Shown in pieces: positions 1 through 8,552 of a stretch of 64,000 nt of DNA; the first letter of the stretch is position 1; the number at the start of each line of letters is the position of its first letter. The notes under the pieces are model-generated. The model was not told the origin of the DNA and searched no databases. It saw only the letters and a program-made list of their open reading frames with translations. The translations under genes were made by a program, and so were the position numbers. This DNA is from Bradyrhizobium sp. 164. Its GTDB lineage: Bacteria; Pseudomonadota; Alphaproteobacteria; Rhizobiales; Xanthobacteraceae. The DNA is taken from positions 62,001 to 126,000 of the forward strand of contig NZ_JADPKA010000001.1 of NCBI RefSeq assembly GCF_023073715.1, written 5' to 3'.

Positions 1-951
1 ATAGTCATTGACCGCGGCGTGCCAAATTCCGTGGTCCTCGAACAATGCGATGCATTCGGCCGTCGTGCGCTTTGCGACATTTGCGGCGATCGCAGCGGAT
101 GCCTCGTCGCGTCGGCGATACGCCTCCTTGTCTGGAACGCGCTGATCGGCCGGAACATCGAGCGCCTCCGACACTGTGCTGAGAGATCCAAGAGAAATCG
201 CCATATGACCGTCACGCGTCGGATAAATGCCGTAAGGCGCACCGTAGTACCAACCGGAGATCGGTCCCGGCTGACGGACATCGTCAGGCCGCTCGCCGTT
301 GAGGTAACAAGTAAAGGATTCCATCTGCAGATCGAGTGCAGCAGACAACAGGCTGACATCAACCCGGCACCCCTGTCCGGTGCGCGTTTTCCTCACAAGC
401 GCGGCCAGAATGCCAGCCGCAAACAACGCAGCACCATGGTGATCGACCGCTGAAACACCTACGGCCCTTGGACCCTGCTCGCGGCTTCCAGTAATCGTGG
501 CCAGCCCCGATATTGCCTGCACCAGTAGATCCTGACCGGGACGGTAGACGTAGGGCCCATCGGGGCCGTAGCCTGAGGCCGCAGCATAGATAATTTGCGG
601 ATTGATCTTCTTGGCGTCCTCGTAGCCGAGGCCAAGCTTGTCGAGAACGCCGGGGCGGAAGTTTTCAGTCATGACATCCGAGGTCGCAACCAACTTCCTG
701 GCAATCTCAATGGCTTCAGGTTTCTTCAGGTCGAGCGTGAGACTTCGCTTGTTGCGGTTCCCGGTGAGCAGCAGCATGGACTGCCCATCGACCCGCTTGT
801 CTGCTCCGCCCCATTTCCTCTGAAAGGCGCCATCTGGTGGCTCGACGGCAATGACGTCCGCCCCGAGATCGGCGAGAAACTGCGCAGCCACGGGGCCCAT
901 CAGGAAGTGATTGAAGCTCAGGACGCGAACGCCCTTCAAAAGATCGACCAT
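1..951 (-). CDS. Class III (CaiB/BaiF family) CoA-transferase, 3' end cut by the window edge
   Basis: The 317 codons visible read without interruption from the ATG at 951 to the window edge, so the C-terminus is missing. The N-terminus MVDLLKGVRVLSFNHFLMGP, followed by LADLGADVIAVEPP and TENFRPGVLDKLGLGYED, is typical of family III CoA-transferases, which move CoA between a CoA-thioester donor and a carboxylic acid. The invariant catalytic Asp region appears as YRPGQDLLVQAISG. It is divergent from the LacI-type regulator, and a perfect 18-bp palindrome lies 52 bp upstream of its start, so repression by that regulator is likely. The enoyl-CoA hydratase further right suggests both act on an acyl-CoA catabolic route. 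The substrate cannot be read from sequence. Confidence 0.9.
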   Translation of the reverse strand, partial: MVDLLKGVRVLSFNHFLMGPVAAQFLADLGADVIAVEPPDGAFQRKWGGADKRVDGQSMLLLTGNRNKRSLTLDLKKPEAIEIARKLVATSDVMTENFRPGVLDKLGLGYEDAKKINPQIIYAAASGYGPDGPYVYRPGQDLLVQAISGLATITGSREQGPRAVGVSAVDHHGAALFAAGILAALVRKTRTGQGCRVDVSLLSAALDLQMESFTCYLNGERPDDVRQPGPISGWYYGAPYGIYPTRDGHMAISLGSLSTVSEALDVPADQRVPDKEAYRRRDEASAAIAANVAKRTTAECIALFEDHGIWHAAVNDY

Positions 952-1002
952 GGTCTCGCTTTCAGTTTTCTTGGATCAGAGGTGTTCTATTTTGGCTTGG
1001 CC

Positions 1003-1020
1003 TCTGAAATCGATTTCAGA
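1003..1020. promoter_or_regulatory. Perfect palindrome, candidate LacI-family operator
   Basis: TCTGAAATCGATTTCAGA is its own reverse complement and has the central CG expected of LacI-family operators. It sits between the divergent CoA-transferase and LacI-type regulator genes. Related sites occur at 2309-2321, 7098-7111 and 7264-7277. Binding is inferred. Confidence 0.7.
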
Positions 1021-1172
1021 AATAAGCATCATGATGTGCAGAGTCAAGCAAAATGGGCGGCCTGCCAACTCAGCGCCTGCCCATGTACCAGAGTTCCACT
1101 GGATAAGACGGATCGGGCGTATACAGAGCTTGAGAACGCTGGCTGTCCAATGTTCTAACGTGGATCGGACTC

Positions 1173-2288
1173 ATGCCATTGACTGAGCGACCAGACCGGA
1201 TGGATAAAAAACCAACAATCGAGCCCAAAGGACGCCAGCAACCGCGCGTGAAGATCGAAGATGTCGCGCGAAAGGCCAATGTGTCCCCTGCGACCGTGTC
1301 GCGCGTCCTCAATCATCCCGAAATCGTGAGACCGGAGCTCCGGGACAAGGTGATGCGGCACATCACCGACCTGTCCTACACGCGAGACAGCGCGGCGAGA
1401 GCCTTGAAGTCGGGACGCATGCGCACCATTGGAGTCATCGTTCCGACGCTGGCGCTCGGCATCTTTGCCGAAGGAGTTGAGGCGCTGCAGAACCGCCTCA
1501 GCGAAAGCGGCTATACGCTCTTCATCGCGAATTCCCAATATGATCAGCGCCGCGAACTTCAGGAACTGCAGAGCCTCATCGAGCGCGGCATCGATGGAAT
1601 TGTACTGGTCGGAGGCTCCCATGGACGTGAACTGAGGGCTCTGATTGAACAAGCCGGTGTGCCTGTGATCACGACCTATGTTTCGAAGGCAGTTGGCGGC
1701 ATTCCCGCGATCGGAATCGATAACGAAAGAGCCACGCGCGAGATGACCGAGTATCTGTTGCGGCTTGGACACGTCCGTTTCGGCGCGATCGCCAATGTTG
1801 TTGCTGCGTCCAACGACCGATCCCGCGCGAGGCTCGAGGGCATTCAGCGCGCTCTTTCGGACGCCGGCCTCCCGCTCAGGCCCACCCAGATCATTAAGGC
1901 CGACTATTCGCTTGCCCAGGGTCGCAGCGCTCTTCGTCAGCTCCTCACCGACCACCCCGACACGACGGCGGTGATCTGCACCACCGACACCCTTGCCATC
2001 GGTGCAATGGCAGAGGCCCGCAAAATTGGGGTCGCCGTGCCAGCTACGCTTTCCATCACAGGATTTGACGATGTGGAGCTGGCGGCGCAGATGGACCCGC
2101 CGCTCACAACAGTCAGTGTTCCGGCAGCTGAAATTGGCCGAGGAGCCGCCGATTATCTCATCAATGCGATCGCTGGAAGCCCACTTCCCAGGAGTGTCCT
2201 GTTGCCCTATCGACTGGTCATGCGGTCATCGACCGGGCCGCCGAGATCTAGCGAACGCCCACCGCGTCGCAGGCGCAGCCCGGGCTGA
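1173..2288 (+). CDS. LacI-family transcriptional regulator
   Basis: A 371-residue protein with a classic LacI helix-turn-helix (VKIEDVARKANVSPATVSRV, about residues 27-46) and hinge helix (SAARALKSGR). A periplasmic-binding-protein-like effector domain follows (GVIVPTLALGIFAEGVEAL, then ICTTDTLAIGAMAEA and SITGFDDVELAAQMDPPLTT). It probably represses the flanking catabolic genes through the GAAATCGATTTC palindromes. The C-terminal 20 residues are Arg/Pro-rich and unusual for the family. An internal ATG at 1200 is an alternative start; both lie before the DNA-binding domain. The inducer is unknown, presumably the substrate or a CoA intermediate of the pathway. Confidence 0.92.
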   Translation: MPLTERPDRMDKKPTIEPKGRQQPRVKIEDVARKANVSPATVSRVLNHPEIVRPELRDKVMRHITDLSYTRDSAARALKSGRMRTIGVIVPTLALGIFAEGVEALQNRLSESGYTLFIANSQYDQRRELQELQSLIERGIDGIVLVGGSHGRELRALIEQAGVPVITTYVSKAVGGIPAIGIDNERATREMTEYLLRLGHVRFGAIANVVAASNDRSRARLEGIQRALSDAGLPLRPTQIIKADYSLAQGRSALRQLLTDHPDTTAVICTTDTLAIGAMAEARKIGVAVPATLSITGFDDVELAAQMDPPLTTVSVPAAEIGRGAADYLINAIAGSPLPRSVLLPYRLVMRSSTGPPRSSERPPRRRRSPG

Positions 2289-2308
2289 AGCTGCCGACGC
2301 GCTGTCAC

Positions 2309-2321
2309 TGAAATCGATTTC
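2309..2321. promoter_or_regulatory. LacI-type palindrome between convergent genes
   Basis: TGAAATCGATTTC matches the operator at 1003-1020 over its core. It lies in the 186-bp gap between the 3' ends of the regulator and the metallohydrolase, where no ordinary promoter is expected. Confidence 0.45.
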
Positions 2322-2474
2322 TCCTGCGCTCCTCCAAGGTTCGGGCTGCCACGCTGCGCGACCATATCACCGGTGGTGGCACAAGTGGACGTGGCTGAAC
2401 ATGCCGCGGCCGTGCTGCCCGCCAAGCGCTGGAGCGAGAGAAAGGAGAGCAACTCACACGACGTTTTCCCCTTC

Positions 2475-5111
2475 TCAGTGCTCGCGCTCGGTGTGAACGG
2501 AGTGAACAGGCCCATGGTGGTGAATGGCGCCGAGTTCGTGCAGCTTATGATGCAGACGATGATGTGCAAGCTCCAAGGCAGCTCGCAGGCGCGAGTGCCG
2601 CGCTTCGTCAGTCCTGGGAGCGAGCGTATCCATATAGGCGATCGATCCCTCGATTTGTGCAAGAATCGACACCGCGTCCGCAGTGGCAAAGACCGGTTTG
2701 TCGCCGACTTTGACATACACCGCACTGGTGTGGGCCGCGATGTCGGCCTCGCGCCCCGCCACACTGCCTCGAACGCGTATTGCGATCCAACAGGACTCGG
2801 TGATGCGCAACGCGAGCTGGCTGTTGCACGACAACTCGCTACATCGAACTTCATCGATGACGATGCCATTGCGGATCACCTCCACCCGTGTTGGCGCGAC
2901 GCTGACCGATGCGACCCGCCAGTCGATTGTGATGGTGCCACCCGAAGGGGGAAGCGCGATCGCGCTCCCGGGGCGACGTCCTTCCACTATCACCTCAACG
3001 AGCGGCCCGACTGTGATGAACGTGTCTCCGCTGCGTACGGCATCCATCCAGTTGCGATACGTGAAATCGCGCGCACCTAGCTGCACATAGGTCCGCGAGC
3101 CTCCGAGGAGCGCGGCAGCGTCCATCTTGTCGGAGCCGGCGACCAGTGGCAGATGGTAACCGATGTTGAGGTAACGGTACCAGTCAGCCAGACCAAATGC
3201 GCTGATCTGCGCAGTCCGCGGGTTGAACGACATCATTTCAATGGCATCGACCAGGCCGAGCACGATGTCCGCCGCCCGCTCGGCTTGCGGGTTGGGAGCA
3301 TGCGGCATCACGACAAGGCCCCCTTGCTGGCGGCAGCGCTCCGCCCAATCGGCCATGGTCGCTTCCAGAGGATCGCCGATCGAAGCCTCGTTGGGTCCGC
3401 CGCAAGACAGGGGGCTGATAATCTCGCCTTCGTAGCCGAGAAGCGATATGTGTCCTAGGACTTGCATACGGTTCTCTGTGCCGACGCGAACAAGGAACTC
3501 TCCGTCCCCGCCGAAGTGCTTTGCCCCGAGCGTCGTGCGCCCGTCGAAATCGGCCACGTTGGTGAATAACTCGCCCCATTGTGCCGCGAGCAGGTTGACG
3601 ACGTTGACCCCCTCCGCCTTGCCCTCTAGCAGGGCTGTGTGCGGGCTCAGGAAATGGACGTGAGTATCGGAGCTGACCCAGCCCTGTTCGCGCCAGCGCA
3701 GCACCCTGTCCAGCTCGAAGGTGAGTTCCTCCGTGGTCGCGGTGACTTGGACGATACGGCGTAGGGGCCGCACCTCGAAGCCTCTGCTGATCTCCACGAA
3801 CACGGGCCCGATCGGCAAGTCCGCCTCGCAGCTGCCATCCACATAGGCGTACTGGTTCAGCCCGTTCGTAAACTCCCCGGCGAAGTCTTCGAATCTTCCG
3901 GTATTGACCTTGCGGTGGTGCCCCTTGGGCGGCAGATACTCCCCATCCGCGCCATGCACATGCAGGCGCGCGGCGACACGCACGCCGTTGCCCTTCTCTA
4001 CGATGCGGATTTTGACGGGCCTTGTTGCCGGCGCGATGGGCACCACCTCCAGCGAGGTGTCTCCTGCGTTCCCGGCAGCTTCCAGCGACCGAAGATCGGC
4101 AAGGTGCAAGCGGCCGTCGTCGGAGCGTAGGTACAGCCTTGCGTCGGGATGGGCGGAGTACTCGACGATGACCTCGTCCTCGGAACGCACCGGCTGCACG
4201 TCGTGCTTGTCACCGAGCCAGTCCGATCTCGCGTAGTCAAGCGCCGCGCGGGCGGAGATCACCGTGCCGAGATCCATGCCGATCTGTTCGCCCCGATGAT
4301 CGACGTCGAGCTCGCCAAGTTTATTCAGATGCACTCCGGGCGGTAGCCGCATCTTCAGCTTGCGACGAGCCTGGAGGCGCAGGGGATGCTGGGTGAGCCT
4401 TGTCGTGGTCACCGCAAAGACAAGAGAAACTTCTTGCTCCGCTCGCAAGCTTAGCGCGGTGAGCTCCTTCTCCGGATATGGATTTTGGAGCGCATAAAGC
4501 CACAAGTTCTCCCCTTGTCGATCCATGCGCCCCGATTCGGTGCGGGTCTCGCCATGGAAGAAGCTCGCGCCCGCCGTTCTGCCGAGTGCGCAGTTTTCGC
4601 CGGTGCTTGCGTGCACGATGGGCCCCCGTAATGGCAGCGCCGCGAACGGGCTCGCGCTCCAGGAGATATGGTTCTGCTGGACCGCGAACCGCCGTAGCAC
4701 CGGCACGTCGGCCTCGGTGCTGTCGACGTATCGGAGCACGTATGTCGACACCCGATCGCCGAGCGAATTGCCCTCCACAGGCAGCGTTGCCGGCCCGATC
4801 TCCCCGAAGCCTTGAGGGCTTACGGGTGGGCGGTCCGCGACCACTTGCACAAAGAGCACGTAGCTGGCCAATGTGGGCGGCAGCGCGATCACCACAGGAA
4901 GCCCCCCGGGACGCAAGGCCAGCACATCCGCTCCGGCGTTGGCGCCGAATAGAAACGGGATGCCTCGATACGTCTGCGGTCCTCGAAGCGAATCGATCCA
5001 GCCGGTGTCGCCTGGGCGGCTGCCGAACCCCTCATCGAGTTCCAGGCGACCGGCGTTGAAATATCGCTGCAAGTCGACGGGCGCGAAGTGCGGCGACGAT
5101 GGCGTTTTCAT
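2475..5111 (-). CDS. CehA/McbA-family metallohydrolase (PHP-like)
   Basis: This 878-residue protein has a long beta-rich N-terminal half and then a metal-dependent PHP-like hydrolase core starting near residue 480. Its motifs are SDTHVHFLSPH (metal-binding HxH at 484-486), VVMPHAPNP and LVAGSDKMDAAALLGG. This arrangement is seen in the CehA/McbA family, named after carbaryl hydrolases but functionally diverse, so the name does not fix the substrate. The C-terminus is His-rich (HHRLHHKLHELGAIHHHG), which may bind metal. No signal peptide is evident. It is read in the same direction as the MFS transporter, 209 bp downstream of it, so the transporter may import its substrate. Confidence 0.8.
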   Translation of the reverse strand: MKTPSSPHFAPVDLQRYFNAGRLELDEGFGSRPGDTGWIDSLRGPQTYRGIPFLFGANAGADVLALRPGGLPVVIALPPTLASYVLFVQVVADRPPVSPQGFGEIGPATLPVEGNSLGDRVSTYVLRYVDSTEADVPVLRRFAVQQNHISWSASPFAALPLRGPIVHASTGENCALGRTAGASFFHGETRTESGRMDRQGENLWLYALQNPYPEKELTALSLRAEQEVSLVFAVTTTRLTQHPLRLQARRKLKMRLPPGVHLNKLGELDVDHRGEQIGMDLGTVISARAALDYARSDWLGDKHDVQPVRSEDEVIVEYSAHPDARLYLRSDDGRLHLADLRSLEAAGNAGDTSLEVVPIAPATRPVKIRIVEKGNGVRVAARLHVHGADGEYLPPKGHHRKVNTGRFEDFAGEFTNGLNQYAYVDGSCEADLPIGPVFVEISRGFEVRPLRRIVQVTATTEELTFELDRVLRWREQGWVSSDTHVHFLSPHTALLEGKAEGVNVVNLLAAQWGELFTNVADFDGRTTLGAKHFGGDGEFLVRVGTENRMQVLGHISLLGYEGEIISPLSCGGPNEASIGDPLEATMADWAERCRQQGGLVVMPHAPNPQAERAADIVLGLVDAIEMMSFNPRTAQISAFGLADWYRYLNIGYHLPLVAGSDKMDAAALLGGSRTYVQLGARDFTYRNWMDAVRSGDTFITVGPLVEVIVEGRRPGSAIALPPSGGTITIDWRVASVSVAPTRVEVIRNGIVIDEVRCSELSCNSQLALRITESCWIAIRVRGSVAGREADIAAHTSAVYVKVGDKPVFATADAVSILAQIEGSIAYMDTLAPRTDEARHSRLRAALELAHHRLHHKLHELGAIHHHGPVHSVHTEREH

Positions 5112-5320
5112 TCGATGGACTCCAGTTCATGGACGTCGTCGCCCATAAGCGGCCCTGGATGCGATGAGGACTGCTCACGTGTCCCGCTGCTGGCGAAGGC
5201 GCTCGTCCCAATCCCATGCTCTTGCCCAGCATCAAGAGATACTCGCCGGTCGACATGCTTTGCGTCTGATAAGGAAGGCTTTGCCTCTGCTGGGTGGCGC
5301 AAGCGGCAGGCAGAAGGCGT

Positions 5321-6646
5321 TCAGTCACCGATGTAGACGCGGCCACGCCTTTTGGCGAAGTGGTAGACCACCACGCTTAAGAGCGCTATCAACGATCCGT
5401 AGACAGGAAACATCCAGGCCATGTGCTCGCGTTGCAACCACACAAGAAGATACGGTGAGGTCCCGCCAAACAATGAGACGCCGAGCGCGTAACCGAGCGC
5501 TACGCCCGTGGTGCGCACGGCACGCGGCATCAGGGTGGTAGCGATGAAGTTATAGAGGGCCATGTTGAACCCCACGATGGCTCCGCCGAACACCGTGACA
5601 AGGAAGAACGTGGAGATGCCCTTCTCCGAATAAAGCAGCGTCAGGAAAAAGCATGGGATGAGCAGTAGGCGCAGCAGCGTGAACGCACGCGAGGGGCGCA
5701 CCTTGTCGGCGAAGGCGCCAACAAGGGGGGCGGCCAACATCCAGATCAAGACCATCAGCGTCATAATTCCGTATACAGAGGTGCTATTCTCCTTGAACAC
5801 TGTGTTCGCCATATTGGGCAGACCGGTGTTCCAGGCATAGTTGGCGATCTGCACCGATCCGATCACCAGGATGACCGCAAGCAGGGATAGCCGCACGCTC
5901 CAGAGCGTCTTCCACACACCGCCGGTGGTTTCCTGAATCCGCGACGACTCATCCTCGCGATGCATAACCCGATGGATCAAGGTCTCCGGTACCGACGTGC
6001 GCAGATAAATGATCAGTAGGCCCAGCACCCCGCCGACCGCAAAGGGTACGCGCCAGGCCCACTCGCGCATCGCTTCGGGGGCAACCGATGCGCTCACCAG
6101 AAACGCAACCAGGCTGGATCCAAGGTTGCCTAGCTGAATGAAAGTGCCACCGATCAGCCCCAGATAACGCCCCTCCTCTCCGGGCGGCGCCAGTTCAATT
6201 GCGATTGCATTGGCGACACCCGCCTCGGCCCCGGTAGCAAGCCCCTGAATAAGGCGCATGATAAGCAGCGCCACAGCCGCCGTGACGCCGATGTCCCGGT
6301 AGGTCGGCAATAGAGAGATCAGCAGCGAGCAAACCGCCATCGCCGTCACCGAGATCATCATCACTCGCTTGTGGCTAATGCGATCTGCGACTGGGCCAAG
6401 CAAAGCCGCTCCCAGTGGCCGCGCGCAGAAGCCCGCCCCGTACACGGCTAGCCCCGCAAGCAGCGAGGTCGTGGGATCATCGGAAGGAAAGAAGTGCGGC
6501 GAGAGAAACGCCGCCATCACGCCGTAGACGTTCCAGTCGTACCACTCCAGCGCTACGCCCCCTCCGAGGCCGACGGTCATCCGTCTGTTCGCAATCTGAT
6601 TATCAAGCTGAACAGATACGGCACTGGGTTGAGCAATAATGTTCAT
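5321..6646 (-). CDS. MFS transporter, metabolite:H+ symporter (MHS) type
   Basis: A 441-residue polytopic membrane protein. The N-terminal GGGVALEWYDWNVYGVMAAF and SHKRVMMISV are typical of the MHS branch of the major facilitator superfamily (related to ShiA, KgtP and ProP), which imports organic acids or zwitterions with protons. About twelve hydrophobic segments are visible. It lies upstream of the metallohydrolase on the same strand. About 450 bp upstream of its start is the palindrome at 7098-7111, shared with the divergent enoyl-CoA hydratase. It is likely the uptake system of this locus; the substrate is unknown. Confidence 0.9.
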   Translation of the reverse strand: MNIIAQPSAVSVQLDNQIANRRMTVGLGGGVALEWYDWNVYGVMAAFLSPHFFPSDDPTTSLLAGLAVYGAGFCARPLGAALLGPVADRISHKRVMMISVTAMAVCSLLISLLPTYRDIGVTAAVALLIMRLIQGLATGAEAGVANAIAIELAPPGEEGRYLGLIGGTFIQLGNLGSSLVAFLVSASVAPEAMREWAWRVPFAVGGVLGLLIIYLRTSVPETLIHRVMHREDESSRIQETTGGVWKTLWSVRLSLLAVILVIGSVQIANYAWNTGLPNMANTVFKENSTSVYGIMTLMVLIWMLAAPLVGAFADKVRPSRAFTLLRLLLIPCFFLTLLYSEKGISTFFLVTVFGGAIVGFNMALYNFIATTLMPRAVRTTGVALGYALGVSLFGGTSPYLLVWLQREHMAWMFPVYGSLIALLSVVVYHFAKRRGRVYIGD

Positions 6647-7097
6647 GTGTCCTCGAGCTCAGTCAATGGCGTTAATGATGCCGCGGTCAAGCAAGGGCGA
6701 GCAGCCGCTCGCTGGCTCTACTGCGCGGAGTGCGGCGCTATCTAAGATAAACGCGACTTGAGCGGGCCGGCTCGTAGCGGTGAAGGCGCAGGCGCCAACG
6801 GGTACGCGGCATGCCGCCGATAAGGCCGTCTTGGTTCGCGATTCGCAAGGTGCGGCCGCACGACCGGCTCTTGCATGACCTTAGTCAAAGAGATCGCGAG
6901 CGGCGATTCCGATCTGTGCAGCTGCCCAAGAGCAGACGCCACCGAACGCGCTGCGTACAAAACGCGCGCGAGCCCGTGTCCCATTCCCATGGTTTCCATC
7001 CCTCCTGTCGCCAAAGCGCACTCGTGAAGAAGCTGTTGTTCTTGTTGGACGGCGCCGCGCTACCACGCCGTCATCTCGCTAAGAAAAATCGCAGTTC
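6647..7097. other. Intergenic region without a supportable gene
   Basis: This part of the 673-bp gap between the divergent MFS and enoyl-CoA hydratase genes contains only short overlapping reading frames with shadow-like composition. I see no RNA gene or repeat in it. Confidence 0.5.
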
Positions 7098-7111
7098 TGA
7101 AATCGATTTCA
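7098..7111. promoter_or_regulatory. LacI-type palindrome in the MFS/hydratase divergent promoter region
   Basis: TGAAATCGATTTCA is a perfect 14-bp palindrome identical to the core of the site at 1003-1020. It is about 450 bp upstream of the MFS start and 209 bp upstream of the hydratase start. Confidence 0.65.
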
Positions 7112-7263
7112 TAAACGTAGGCGCTCTAGATTCCGGAGTCAAGCGCGGAAAATGCTGCCCCTGAACCTTCTCTCCGTCTGACCAGCAATTTCTTTCTTGA
7201 GCAGCCAGAAACAGCTCGAAGCCTGGTCAGTCGGATTGACTATAATGAAGCATGTTTTGCGTG

Positions 7264-7277
7264 GAAAACGATTTCAG
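7264..7277. promoter_or_regulatory. Imperfect LacI-type site before the hydratase start
   Basis: GAAAACGATTTCAG carries one perfect half of the palindrome and a degenerate other half. It lies 43 bp before the hydratase ATG, a position suited to blocking a promoter. Confidence 0.45.
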
Positions 7278-7319
7278 TATATTGGCTGCCTTTCTGACTT
7301 CTTTCAGGAGACACCCTCA

Positions 7320-8102
7320 ATGACCGGCAAGCCCGATCTCATCCTCTCGACCTCTCCCAGGGCCCATGTGCGCGTTGTGACGCTGAACAGGACGTCGAAA
7401 CGAAACGCCTTAAGCAACGACCTGATCGCGCAGCTTGGCGCGAGCTTGCGGGACGCTGCGCTCAATGAGGATGTTCGTTGCGTCGTCCTTTGCGGGCACG
7501 AAGCCTTCTTCTCTGCCGGAGCCGATATTAAGGAGATGCAGCAGCGCGGGTTTGAGGCAATCGACAATCCCGCGCGACGTTCTGCGTGGCGGGACATCGC
7601 CAATTTTCCAAAGCCTCTTATCGCCGCGGTTGAGGGAATTTGCTTCGGTGGCGGTCACGAATTGGCCTTGGTCGCCGACATCGCCATAGCAGGCGAAGGA
7701 GCGCGGTTTGCACAGCCTGAAATCAACATCGGGATTTTGCCAGGCGACGGCGCAACCCAGCGTCTGACGCGCGTGGCAGGCAAATCTCTGGCCATGCTGA
7801 TGATACTGACTGGCCAATCCATTTCTGCCCGTGCGGCGATGCAGGCCGGCCTTGTCGCTGAAGTCGTCGAAAGCGGCCAGGCACAGGCGCGAGCGCTCGA
7901 GATCGCCGAACTGATCGCCCAAAAGCCGCCGCGTTCGACTGAGCTCGCCAAGGTGGCCGTTCTCGCCGCCTTTCAGACCACCCTGGACGCCGGGCTCGAA
8001 TTCGAGCGCCAGGCAATTCGATGCGCATTCAACACTGCTGACCAGCAGGAAGGAATGAACGCGTTCTTCGAGAAGCGATCGCCAAACTATCGTGGAAATT
8101 AG
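7320..8102 (+). CDS. Enoyl-CoA hydratase/isomerase family protein
   Basis: The ATG at 7320 is chosen because AGGAG (7306-7310) precedes it at normal spacing and the crotonase fold begins right after it. The reading frame extends further upstream, but that part covers the putative operator. The 260-residue product shows the oxyanion-hole segments NRTSKRNAL and FSAGADIKEMQQRG. The second active-site region is CFGGGHELALVADIAIAGE, with Glu in PEINIGILPGDGATQRL. It probably hydrates or isomerises an enoyl-CoA made by the neighbouring CoA-transferase pathway. It is followed directly by a decayed transporter fragment. Confidence 0.9.
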   Translation: MTGKPDLILSTSPRAHVRVVTLNRTSKRNALSNDLIAQLGASLRDAALNEDVRCVVLCGHEAFFSAGADIKEMQQRGFEAIDNPARRSAWRDIANFPKPLIAAVEGICFGGGHELALVADIAIAGEGARFAQPEINIGILPGDGATQRLTRVAGKSLAMLMILTGQSISARAAMQAGLVAEVVESGQAQARALEIAELIAQKPPRSTELAKVAVLAAFQTTLDAGLEFERQAIRCAFNTADQQEGMNAFFEKRSPNYRGN

Positions 8103-8332
8103 CCGTCGCGATCCCCAGCCTTCGCTGCTGCCGGCGCTCCACATGTGCCGGTACTGGCCCACGATGCACCCGATTAAGCACTCCTTCGGATCGACCAGGC
8201 CAACGCTGCGATCTAGAATTCTGTCGTGCCCACCCTTCGAGCACCAATGTACATTGAACTTGCGGTGGCGCCTGTCAGGGACCATCTCGGCCGGTGCGCC
8301 CGGGCCTTCCTGCGCAAAGGTCAAAGCCCCTC
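8103..8332 (-). pseudogene. Fragment of a paralogous Liv/Urt-type ABC operon (end of substrate-binding gene, start of permease gene)
   Basis: Read leftward, this segment encodes QEGPGAPAEMVPDRRHRKFN and then GLVDPKEC. These match the C-terminus of the intact substrate-binding protein at 26232-27452 (EEGPGGPAEMVPGKRHCKMN and GLVDPKEC). The stop codon is lost (TGA to TTA). Nucleotide similarity seems to continue past the stop into the beginning of the permease gene, as at 26190-26231. The rest of the operon is absent because the integrated element begins about 90 bp to the right. Confidence 0.75.
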
Positions 8333-8421
8333 TCGGTCGAAGTGGACCAAAGGTGTGGATTGACTAGGCTAGGTTCTGCGATCGACAGAAAGTCGCTTGA
8401 TCCCGCTGTGGACTCTTAGGT

Positions 8422-8438
8422 TGGCTGGGGAACCTGGA
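8422..8438 (-). repeat. Candidate attachment site (left), tRNA-Gln 3'-end sequence
   Basis: TGGCTGGGGAACCTGGA is the reverse complement of a typical tRNA-Gln 3' end with encoded CCA. It repeats, with one mismatch, at 22334-22350 in the same orientation. It lies 115 bp before the integrase start. The copy is followed by an imperfect hairpin (GCTGGGG to CCCCAGC, 8424-8455). Confidence 0.6.
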
Positions 8439-8510
8439 CGCTCAGGACCCCCAGCAAAAATTCAACGAATTCAACAAACGCTTGATCTAAAACAGCTTTT
8501 CATGCTTAGC

Positions 8511-8549
8511 GGTTACGAGTAGTGGTTACGAGTCACGGTTACGAGGACT
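8511..8549 (+). repeat. Three 13-bp direct repeats before the integrase (GGTTACGAG core)
   Basis: GGTTACGAG occurs at 8511, 8524 and 8537, exactly 13 bp apart, between the attachment site and the integrase start. Such arrays are common as arm-type integrase or excisionase binding sites. The role here is inferred. Confidence 0.6.
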
Positions 8550-8552
8550 CGA

